In this document: positions 1 to 5,296 of the stretch, piece by piece
How positions within the stretch are numbered: position 1 is the stretch's first letter
How the letters are laid out: each line of letters opens with the position of its first letter
Origin: Rhodospirillaceae bacterium UBA3470
GTDB taxonomy: Bacteria; Pseudomonadota; Alphaproteobacteria; Rhodospirillales; Casp-alpha2
Assembly (NCBI GenBank): GCA_002378125.1
Contig: DFRF01000214.1
Coordinates: forward strand, 34,268-40,599
DNA length: 6,332 nucleotides
Reading direction: 5' to 3'
The notes under the pieces: generated by a model
The model's database searches: none
Told to the model about the DNA's origin: nothing
The model's input: only the letters and a program-made list of their open reading frames with translations
Program-made: the position numbers and the translations under genes

Positions 1-472
1 GCCAATCCCAACTATTGATGAGGAACGGAACCAAGATTCCGCCCAACATTCCGCCCGCCGGTACACCTGTTTGTTTGATAGAAAAAATGAGGGGTGCATG
101 CTTCGGCGGTGCGTACCGAGCAAGGATATCCGAGGATGCTGGCGTCGAAAACGCACTGCCCGCGCCGATCAGGAAGGCGCTCAGCGCGAAGGCCCAAAGC
201 GCCCCCACAGCTCCTAGCGCAAGGCCAATGGCGGTGGCGAGAAGAGCCACCTGAGACATTCGCGCAGCGCCAAAGCGGCGAATAAATCCGCCGGCAAATG
301 CCATGGAAACCGAAGCCACGAGATAGACAATTCCCATATGCGCGCCAGCCAGGGCGACTGGCAGGCCAAAGATTCGTGACAATTCTGGCGCCGCGATGGG
401 CACCACCAAATGGCTCATGTAGGTCAAGGTTTGCTGGAGGAATGTTGCGGCGACGGCGATGAAAATCGGCAT
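1..472 (-). CDS. MFS transporter, N-terminal part (cut by window start)
   Basis: This is an inner-membrane major facilitator superfamily carrier. The frame is open from an ATG at 472-470 to the window edge, giving 157 residues, about 40% of a usual 400-residue MFS protein. Hydrophobic segments lie near residues 3-27, 43-63, 74-93, 94-115 and 134-152, matching TM1-TM5. The TM2-TM3 loop holds a motif-A-like GGFIRRFGAAR (61-71), which lacks the usual Asp. The stretch FSIKQTGVPAGG (130-141) at the start of TM5 is typical of one subgroup of bacterial MFS carriers. An in-frame TAG at 526-524 limits the start, and no strong ribosome site precedes the ATG, so the start is less certain than the family. 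The substrate cannot be read from the sequence; uptake of an organic acid handled by the neighbouring enzymes is an inference. It lies downstream of the TauE-like gene on the same strand, separated by 222 bp, so it probably has its own promoter. Confidence 0.85.
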   Translation of the reverse strand, partial: MPIFIAVAATFLQQTLTYMSHLVVPIAAPELSRIFGLPVALAGAHMGIVYLVASVSMAFAGGFIRRFGAARMSQVALLATAIGLALGAVGALWAFALSAFLIGAGSAFSTPASSDILARYAPPKHAPLIFSIKQTGVPAGGMLGGILVPFLINSWDW

Positions 473-694
473 GGATGGTGTATTTGGCCTATAAAATTTG
501 GGCAGCTGAGTTGTTACGGTAACCTATTCTGGCTGATGCGACGTCTCTACATATTTCAAAAAAACGTCGTCATTCATCGGTTTTCTTTAGTGCCCACCTT
601 GTCTCACCTCCCATTCCGTTGCTATTCGTCCCAAAAATTTCCCTTTCCGATTGTACGCAGTGGCCGACCCTAGTTCGTTAATGTCAATTGAGGG
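473..694. other. Intergenic region between tauE-like gene and MFS gene
   Basis: This 222-bp stretch is richer in A/T runs than its flanks and has no credible gene. It should contain the end signal of the TauE-like gene and the promoter of the MFS gene, both on the minus strand. It holds a short perfect palindrome (513-523), a run of seven A (558-564, T-run on the minus strand) without a convincing stem before it, and an AT-rich patch at 490-499, about 20 bases upstream of the MFS start. No paired -35/-10 boxes were convincing. Confidence 0.5.
513..523. repeat. Short palindrome GTTAC-G-GTAAC upstream of MFS gene
   Basis: Five-base arms are perfectly complementary around one central base. It sits 41 bp upstream of the MFS start codon, a position suitable for a repressor or activator site. 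Arms this short occur often by chance, so an operator role is only a possibility. Confidence 0.2.
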
Positions 695-1486
695 CTAGAG
701 TTGAAAGGTTCCGCGTCCGGCGATGTATAGACCCAGCAGAATCAATGCGGTGAAAAACACTTTGCGGAACCGTTCTTCGGAAAGCCGTTGTCGAAGGCGT
801 CGACCGACATCCATGCCGACGATAGCCGGGATGACGGCTCCTGCTGAGACGATGGCCAGATCGAAGGGGAGTGCTCCTCGGCCACCCATTGCGCCGCCTA
901 GGGCAAGAGAGCCAAGACAAAACCAGATTCCCATGGCCTGGATAAGCGCATCCCGCTTCATGCCGAGCGCCTGCATATAGGGTACCGACGGCACGGCCAT
1001 GGAACCGGTCAGGCCACCGATGACTCCGGTGATCGCGCCGGCTAATGGTGACAATATAACCTCCCAACGCCCAGGCGGCTGAATTTTTGACATGGACAGA
1101 CTATAGGCCGAGTAACCTGCGAGGATGCTGCCCAGCATGATCGCTAAGATGGCCGGGTTCGCCGCCACCATAACCCCTACGGCGAACCAGATTCCAATGA
1201 CGCCGGTCACGAACAGCGGCCAAAGACGCGTCAACGTAGCCCTTAGGTGTCCGCCGGTTACTCCTTGCCAAATATTGGTCGCGAACAAGGGAATCACGAG
1301 GATCACCATGGCATCCTTAAGTTCCAGGGCTAGTAAAAGCAGGCCAAGGGACATGGCCGGCAAGCCGAGGCCGGTTAACCCTTTGACGATGCCGGCAATA
1401 AAGAAAGCTACTGCGACGAATGCGAGAATTTCGAAAGGCATCTCCGAGAGCGGGATGTTTGTCAGGGTCTTAAACGTCAACGGCAT
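695..1486 (-). CDS. TauE/SafE-type membrane permease (sulfite exporter family, DUF81)
   Basis: This is a 263-residue integral inner-membrane protein, the usual length of the TauE/SafE family, whose characterised members are linked to export or uptake of sulfite, sulfoacetate and other organosulfur or small organic anions. About eight hydrophobic segments are visible (roughly 17-36, 42-56, 59-74, 88-107, 110-130, 142-163, 180-201, 208-225, 242-258; some may be re-entrant). The family's internal duplication shows as two glycine-rich motifs: GLTGLGLP (36-43) at the end of the first segment and GVIGGLTGSMAVP (154-166) at the start of the second half. An in-frame TAG at 1498-1496 makes ATG 1486 the most upstream start. 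Met16 is an alternative, but its GGAG lies directly against the ATG, too close to be a good ribosome site. It is divergent from the leuC-like gene. Family assignment is firm; the substrate is unknown, and a carboxylate or sulfonate is inferred only from context. Confidence 0.9.
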   Translation of the reverse strand: MPLTFKTLTNIPLSEMPFEILAFVAVAFFIAGIVKGLTGLGLPAMSLGLLLLALELKDAMVILVIPLFATNIWQGVTGGHLRATLTRLWPLFVTGVIGIWFAVGVMVAANPAILAIMLGSILAGYSAYSLSMSKIQPPGRWEVILSPLAGAITGVIGGLTGSMAVPSVPYMQALGMKRDALIQAMGIWFCLGSLALGGAMGGRGALPFDLAIVSAGAVIPAIVGMDVGRRLRQRLSEERFRKVFFTALILLGLYIAGRGTFQL

Positions 1487-1589
1487 GCTTGGAGCCTAGC
1501 CCACGGGTGCCCTAAGGTCAGCCACCATCTCAGGCCAAAGGCGTAATGGGTGGTGTCATTCATTGCGCGACCCAATAGCAACCAGCCGT

Positions 1590-1606
1590 GTGAACGGCGC
1601 GCTCAC
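1590..1606. repeat. Imperfect inverted repeat (GTGAACG / CGCTCAC)
   Basis: Seven-base arms pair with one mismatch around a three-base centre. It lies 77 bp before the leuC-like start codon, in a divergent promoter region. It could be an operator half of the two-repeat arrangement with 1626-1650, but the arms differ from that repeat, so they would not obviously bind the same protein. Confidence 0.25.
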
Positions 1607-1625
1607 CGGTTTGAAATTGTCCGGG

Positions 1626-1650
1626 GTTTCGTGCATGCGCCACACGGAAC
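1626..1650. repeat. Interrupted inverted repeat GTTTCGTG-N9-CACGGAAC, candidate operator
   Basis: Eight-base arms match in seven positions when one is reverse-complemented (GTTTCGTG against GTTCCGTG), with a 9-base spacer, giving a 25-bp dyad centred at 1638. It ends 32 bp upstream of the leuC-like start. The size and arm spacing suit a dimeric helix-turn-helix regulator. It is the best operator candidate in the window, but no second copy was found. Confidence 0.35.
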
Positions 1651-1669
1651 AAAATGGTTGATCATGGAT

Positions 1670-1675
1670 AGGAGG
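1670..1675 (+). promoter_or_regulatory. Shine-Dalgarno site of the leuC-like gene
   Basis: AGGAGG lies seven bases before the ATG at 1683. This near-ideal site fixes the start and argues against the in-frame ATG at codon 6. Confidence 0.85.
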
Positions 1676-1682
1676 GGTCGTT

Positions 1683-3086
1683 ATGGCTTCACGGACCATG
1701 TTCGACAAAGTCTGGGACCTTCACGTTGTCGCCGATCTGGGTGGAGATATGGCTTTGCTTCATGCCGACCGGATATTGGTTCACGACCTGAGCGGTGCGC
1801 GGGCGCTTGGTGCTCTGTTGGAACAAGGGTTGGAGGTTCGCAACCCGGAGCTGTGTTTTGCGGCGCCTGATCACACGGTGACGACAAACCCGGCCACGGG
1901 GGGGATTGGTAATTTTCATGAAACCTGCGTGCGGCCGCTTCAGGATTTGACGGCGCAGGGTAAAATCCGGCATTTCGGCCTGGGGGATAAGGGGTTTGGG
2001 ATCCTCCATGTGATTGGGCCGGAACAGGGAATCACCCTACCCGGAACAACGGTGGTTTGTGGCGACAGTCATACTTGTACGCATGGTGGTATGGGCGCAC
2101 TGGCATGGGGGATAGGCGTTAGCGAACTGGTCCATGCCCTGGCGACCCAGACGGTCATGCAACGCAAGCCTAAACGGATGCGGGTTAATTTTGACGGTCT
2201 GCTACCGGATTGGCTTTCCGCGAAAGATCTCATCTTGCATGTCATTGGACGGGAGGGGGCTGCCTCCGGCGACGGTTATGCGGTTGAGTATGCGGGCGCG
2301 CCCATTCGTAACCTCAGTGTAGAGGCTAGGCTGACGCTTTGTAACTTGTCGATTGAGATGGGTGCGAAGGTCGGTATGATCGCACCCGACGACATAATCT
2401 ACCAATACCTGTCTGGTCGACCATATGCGCCCGTAGGTGCCGACTGGGACCGCGCTCTTGCAGTGTGGGGGGAGCTGGCCAGCGACAGCGAAGCGGCCTT
2501 CGACGCCGAGGTGAATGTTCCCATCGATGACCTGGCGCCGCATATTTCCTGGGGGACCAGTCCCGAACATACTATTGCCGTTACAGATCGTATTCCGGAT
2601 CCGGCTGATGAGGCGGATTTAGACCGTAGACAGGCGCTGAGCGCGGCGCAGGAGTACATCGGTCTCAATCCAGGTGCGCCCATTGAGGGTACGCCGGTCG
2701 ATTGGGTTTTCATTGGATCGTGCACGAACAGTCGCCTTAGTGATTTCGCGGAGGCGGCCCGTGTTGTAGAAGGTCGGAAAGTTTCGGAGGGCGTTCGTGC
2801 TTGGGCCGTGCCTGGTTCTGAGGCCGTAAAGGCGGAGGTCGAGGCGGCGGGTCTGCACCGAGTGTTGGAGGCCGCTGGAGTCGAGTGGAGATTGCCTGGT
2901 TGTTCTCTTTGTGTCGGTGCGAACGGTGAGACGGTGCCTGCAGGGCAGCGATGCGTATCGACGTCGAACCGAAATTTCGTCGGCCGACAAGGCAAGGGCA
3001 GCCGGACACATTTGGCCAGTCCAGCGATGGCCGCGGCTGCGGCCGTCACCGGCCAGATTACCGATGTCCGCAAGTTAATGGGCTAG
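1683..3086 (+). CDS. leuC: 3-isopropylmalate dehydratase-type hydro-lyase, large subunit (LeuC-like)
   Basis: This 467-residue cytoplasmic protein of the aconitase superfamily is the catalytic [4Fe-4S] subunit that pairs with the small subunit encoded next. LeuC catalyses the 2-isopropylmalate to 3-isopropylmalate isomerisation by dehydration and rehydration. It matches the E. coli LeuC pattern throughout in length and order: APDH (61-64), GPEQG (112-116), VVCGDSHTCTHG (124-135), LATQT (153-157), EMGAK (225-229), and cluster cysteines Cys347 (GSCTNSR), Cys407 and Cys410 (PGCSLC), then STSNRNF (426-432) and SPAMAAAAAVTG (446-457). After Cys410 it reads VGANGE where the usual sequence is LAMNxD, a possible sign of a specialised paralogue. 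The start is set by AGGAGG and by alignment with the E. coli N terminus. No leuA or leuB lies nearby, so the substrate may be isopropylmalate or a related acid such as a methyl- or dimethylmalate; the gene symbol names the family rather than a proven role. Confidence 0.88.
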   Translation: MASRTMFDKVWDLHVVADLGGDMALLHADRILVHDLSGARALGALLEQGLEVRNPELCFAAPDHTVTTNPATGGIGNFHETCVRPLQDLTAQGKIRHFGLGDKGFGILHVIGPEQGITLPGTTVVCGDSHTCTHGGMGALAWGIGVSELVHALATQTVMQRKPKRMRVNFDGLLPDWLSAKDLILHVIGREGAASGDGYAVEYAGAPIRNLSVEARLTLCNLSIEMGAKVGMIAPDDIIYQYLSGRPYAPVGADWDRALAVWGELASDSEAAFDAEVNVPIDDLAPHISWGTSPEHTIAVTDRIPDPADEADLDRRQALSAAQEYIGLNPGAPIEGTPVDWVFIGSCTNSRLSDFAEAARVVEGRKVSEGVRAWAVPGSEAVKAEVEAAGLHRVLEAAGVEWRLPGCSLCVGANGETVPAGQRCVSTSNRNFVGRQGKGSRTHLASPAMAAAAAVTGQITDVRKLMG

Positions 3087-3089
3087 GGG
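3085..3089 (+). promoter_or_regulatory. Ribosome site of the leuD-like gene, overlapping the leuC-like stop
   Basis: AGGGG begins inside the upstream TAG stop codon and lies five bases before the ATG at 3095. This arrangement suggests translational coupling, giving matched amounts of the two subunits. It also decides the start against the upstream in-frame ATG at 2951. Confidence 0.6.
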
Positions 3090-3094
3090 CGATT

Positions 3095-3724
3095 ATGCAG
3101 AAGTTCACCTCTTTAAGTGCCGTTGCCGCACCTTTGCCGGAAAAGAATGTCAATACGGACATCATCATCCCCATCAAACGATTAGTTGGAACTGAGCGGG
3201 GAACCTTAGGTGAGTTTGCGTTCGAGCCTTGGCGATACGGCGCTGATGGGCGCCCGAACCCAAATTTTGTGCTTAACCAACCGCGTTATGCTGGTGCTGA
3301 GATCCTTATTGCGGGCACAAATTTCGCCTGTGGTAGCTCTCGCGAGGGCGCAGTTTGGGCGCTTAATGAGTTTGGTATCCGTGCCCTGATGGCGCCCAGC
3401 TTTGGCGCTATTTTCTTCAATAACTGTTTTCAGTCCGGCGTCCTACCCATTGTACTTGATGATGCGATTATCGACGACTTCATGATCCAAGCAAGGGAAG
3501 TGGTGGCTGGATCGGAGTTCAATATCGATCTCGAGCGGCAAATCGTGACGTCGCCGGACGGCACTACAGTCACTTTTGAAACTGAGTCTTTCCGCCGAGA
3601 GGCCCTGTTGGCAGGCCTGGATGACTTAGGGATGACTATGAAGCGGATAGGTGATATTGATGCCTTCCAAGCGGCTGACCGGGATGCCCGCCCGTGGATT
3701 TACGGTTTGCAACATAAGGTCTAG
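3095..3724 (+). CDS. leuD: 3-isopropylmalate dehydratase-type hydro-lyase, small subunit (LeuD-like)
   Basis: This 209-residue protein is the swivel-domain partner of the large subunit and is close to the 201 residues of E. coli LeuD. Recognisable blocks are NVNTDIIIP (18-26; canonical NVDTDxIIP), NPNFVLN (55-61), the active-site loop FACGSSREGAVWAL (77-90), APSFGAIFFNNCF (100-112), LPIVL (117-121) and FRREALLAGLDDLGMT (166-181). In aconitase-superfamily enzymes the SSRE loop supplies a catalytic serine and substrate-binding arginine. Here Ser82 and Arg83 are kept, but the next residue after Glu84 is Gly85 where LeuD proteins normally have His (SSREHA). The specificity loop after IIP reads IKRLVGTERG, unlike the E. 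coli loop. The start at 3095 gives the correct N terminus; the frame extends to 2951, but that extension is Arg-rich and overlaps leuC. It is probably cotranscribed with and coupled to the large subunit. The substrate is uncertain for the reasons given for that subunit. Confidence 0.88.
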   Translation: MQKFTSLSAVAAPLPEKNVNTDIIIPIKRLVGTERGTLGEFAFEPWRYGADGRPNPNFVLNQPRYAGAEILIAGTNFACGSSREGAVWALNEFGIRALMAPSFGAIFFNNCFQSGVLPIVLDDAIIDDFMIQAREVVAGSEFNIDLERQIVTSPDGTTVTFETESFRREALLAGLDDLGMTMKRIGDIDAFQAADRDARPWIYGLQHKV

Positions 3725-3778
3725 TTGGCGACCGAGTGATGATTGTTCCGGGTATGAGATAAGCCTAGAAGCAAACTT

Positions 3779-3813
3779 GTGCCGCAGCTTGTACACTGAT
3801 TAGGCGGCGGCAC
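3779..3813. terminator. Weak stem-loop between convergent genes
   Basis: GTGCCGC (3779-3785) pairs perfectly with GCGGCAC (3807-3813) across a 21-base loop. It lies between the leuD-like stop and the convergent serine hydrolase, overlapping the hydrolase's last codons. There is no U-run and the loop is long, so a terminator role is doubtful. Confidence 0.2.
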
Positions 3814-4909
3814 TTACCAGGCCTAGAAATTCAGCGACAGCACCTTGGTCGATCCAGCGTGCCACTACGACAAGATCATTCTCCGGGTCAATCCAGATGA
3901 TGTTGGCGCCTGCCCCGACGGCGGCATAGGAGGAGGCTGTAGCCTTAGGCCATTCGCCGTGGTTCGTATTAAGCCACCAAAGAAAACCGTATTCGGGTCG
4001 GATGGGGCAGGGTGTGCGTAGCGCGTCTACCCATCCCGTCGGTAAAAGGGCCTCGCTGTTCCATTGGCCGGCCCGATGGATCAGCAGGCCAAAGCGGGCA
4101 TGGTCGTAGGAATTAATGCAAATTCCGCCGCCCCAATGGGTGCCGCCGGGAACGGATTGCATCCGTCGGCCGCCAATATTGACGAAAGCGTTGTCGTATC
4201 CATGCCACGTCCAGGTGTCGGAAGCGCCGATCGGGTCCATGATGTGCATTTTCAAAATCTTAGGTAGCGGTGTCTTGAACAGTTGAAGCAGGCTTAAAGA
4301 CAAGAGATTGACCCGCACGTCGTTGTATTCCCAGAAGCTACCCGGAGCATGAAGATCGCGGTGTTGGCCTTTGCGGCTGTTATCGGATCCAGGTCCAACC
4401 TGGCGGTTGCGATCGACGAGATCAGGTCTATCGAACAGAGTGCCCTCCCATTCGCTGGTTTGGTGTAAGAGGTGGCGCCAAGTGATGGCGGCATTGTGCT
4501 CACCTGCATAGAGATCTCCAGGGACCTTGATGTTGACGGGCTCATCGAGATCCGTGACTAAGCCATTGGCAACTGCCAAGCCCATCAGCACGGAGAGATA
4601 ACTTTTTGCAATTGAAAAGGTCATGTCGGGTCGGGAGGGGTTCCCCCATTTTGCGGCGATCTTGCCGCCACGCAGAATAAGGCCGTTGGGCCCGCCCCTG
4701 GGCTCGATGGGACCTAGTATTTGATTGTACGGCGGTTCCTCAAAATCGGTCAGCGTCGGTATTGCGCCGTCTCGATGAATGTCGCGTGGCCATGACGTTT
4801 CGTGGCTCTCGGCGAAGCTCAATGCAGTCTCCAGTTTTGCCGAATTCAGGCCGGCCTCTTCGGGCGTGATCATGGCCCAGTCGGATCCCCGATCCGGAAA
4901 ATAAGTCAT
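3800..4909 (-). CDS. Beta-lactamase-fold serine hydrolase (class C / esterase-type)
   Basis: This 369-residue protein belongs to the penicillin-binding-protein-like serine hydrolase family, which includes class C beta-lactamases, esterases, amidases and D-aminopeptidases. The nucleophile motif SxxK is SIAK (Ser99, Lys102), preceded by TF and followed by helix SYLSVLMGLA. Tyr195-Asn196 in WEYNDVRVN fills the position of the class C YxN motif. A later HWGGGICINSYDHARFG block (258-274) and YGFLWW (307-312) are typical of the family, and GAGANIIWIDP (332-342) probably takes the place of the KTG-type third motif. No signal peptide is visible, so it is probably cytoplasmic, which fits ester or amide hydrolysis better than beta-lactam resistance. 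ATG 4909 is supported by AAGGAAGG eight to ten bases upstream and a TAATG overlap with the preceding small frame. It points towards leuD and away from the MmgE/PrpD gene. The substrate is unknown; releasing an acid for the neighbouring hydro-lyases is an inference. Confidence 0.88.
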   Translation of the reverse strand: MTYFPDRGSDWAMITPEEAGLNSAKLETALSFAESHETSWPRDIHRDGAIPTLTDFEEPPYNQILGPIEPRGGPNGLILRGGKIAAKWGNPSRPDMTFSIAKSYLSVLMGLAVANGLVTDLDEPVNIKVPGDLYAGEHNAAITWRHLLHQTSEWEGTLFDRPDLVDRNRQVGPGSDNSRKGQHRDLHAPGSFWEYNDVRVNLLSLSLLQLFKTPLPKILKMHIMDPIGASDTWTWHGYDNAFVNIGGRRMQSVPGGTHWGGGICINSYDHARFGLLIHRAGQWNSEALLPTGWVDALRTPCPIRPEYGFLWWLNTNHGEWPKATASSYAAVGAGANIIWIDPENDLVVVARWIDQGAVAEFLGLVSAAA

Positions 4910-5208
4910 TAATAGCTTCCTTCCTTGTCGTGTTTTGATCGCGTCCGCAGGCGATAATTTTCTTGATGCCAGCCGTTTCGGCGTCGTCTATGTAATGATT
5001 TGCGACCTTTTCCGCGGTCTGGGTGGCGAGCGTCGATGGTGATGGCGATCTGTCGGTCTCCGCTAATCGAAATGTAAACAGGCGGCACGTAGCTAGGACC
5101 AAGTAGAGCAACTCGGGTCGGGGTCTTGTAGACTGCGCTTTGTGATCCGATCGGGTTCCCTTCAGCGATTGTACAAAAATGCATACCGTATTGCGTCAAA
5201 CTCTCCAT
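4909..5208 (-). pseudogene. Small unrecognised gene, probably frameshifted
   Basis: The frame starting at ATG 5208 gives 99 residues and ends in TAATG on the hydrolase start. Its first 60 residues look natural, with beta-strand-like segments such as VALLGPSYVPPVYISISG (33-50) and QIAITID (53-59). From about residue 61 it turns into an Arg-rich tail (for example LHRRRRNGWHQENYRLR). At the same place, near 5030, another minus-strand frame becomes protein-like: LATQTAEKVANHYIDDAETA then GIKKIIACGRDQN, with an amphipathic helix and a higher share of G/C third bases (about 60% against 43% by hand count). Joining the two needs one base removed or two added around 5030. The original product would be about 100 residues of alpha/beta character. 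Decay of a real gene or a single-base sequencing error explains this equally well. I do not recognise the family. The position directly upstream of the hydrolase suggests a shared transcript. Confidence 0.55.
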
Positions 5209-5296
5209 TTGAAAACGGTACTTGTGAAATGACTTAGATTTCCGGACCGTGCGTCACCATGGTAATTTAACCCCGTTTTGTTGGGAGGAATCCAGC
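5209..5296. promoter_or_regulatory. Divergent promoter region, small gene / MmgE-PrpD gene
   Basis: This 88-bp gap lies between divergently read units. It holds nested inverted repeats: GAAAT-N7-ATTTC (5226-5242) inside ACGGT (5215-5219) and ACCGT (5246-5250), with centres 1.5 bases apart, and a palindrome ACCATGGT (5256-5263). TAATTT at 5263-5268 could be a -10 box, but its -35 partner is poor. The gap is short enough that one regulator could control both directions. Confidence 0.4.
5284..5289 (+). promoter_or_regulatory. Shine-Dalgarno site of the MmgE/PrpD gene
   Basis: GGAGGA lies seven bases before the ATG at 5297, which fixes the start of this gene. Confidence 0.8.

Larger units (their letters stand above)
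1487..1682. promoter_or_regulatory. Divergent promoter region, tauE-like / leuC-like
   Basis: This 196-bp gap separates two divergently read genes, so it should contain promoters for both. No good match to -35/-10 consensus was found on either strand; TTGAAA at 1611-1616 could be a -35 box but lacks a fitting -10 partner. Two interrupted inverted repeats (1590-1606 and 1626-1650) lie in the half nearer leuC, consistent with control by a dimeric regulator. No regulator gene is present in this window. Confidence 0.5.

Noticed and set aside
539..569. CGACG-N21-CGTCG stem with an internal A/T run as a terminator
   Set aside because: The stem has only five pairs, the loop is 21 bases, and the T-run lies in the loop rather than after the stem.
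410..673. Plus-strand open frame of 87 residues in the tauE-MFS gap
   Set aside because: It overlaps the antisense MFS start, has aromatic- and Cys-rich low-quality composition, and has no ribosome site.
683..688. Perfect TTGACA -35 box on the minus strand just after the tauE-like gene
   Set aside because: No -10-like hexamer follows at 15-19 bases, and it is over 200 bp from the MFS start.
2399..3073. Long open frame on the minus strand (224 residues)
   Set aside because: It is opposite the conserved leuC-like gene, and its translation is Ser/Arg/Ala-rich without motifs.
2951..3094. Upstream in-frame extension of the leuD-like gene starting at ATG 2951
   Set aside because: The extra 48 residues are Arg/Gly-rich, overlap the conserved C terminus of the large subunit in another frame, and do not match LeuD. 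ATG 3095 has AGGGG five bases upstream and gives the expected N terminus.
3800..4909. Reading the serine hydrolase as an antibiotic-resistance beta-lactamase
   Set aside because: There is no export signal, the KTG motif is missing, and the metabolic neighbours do not support resistance.
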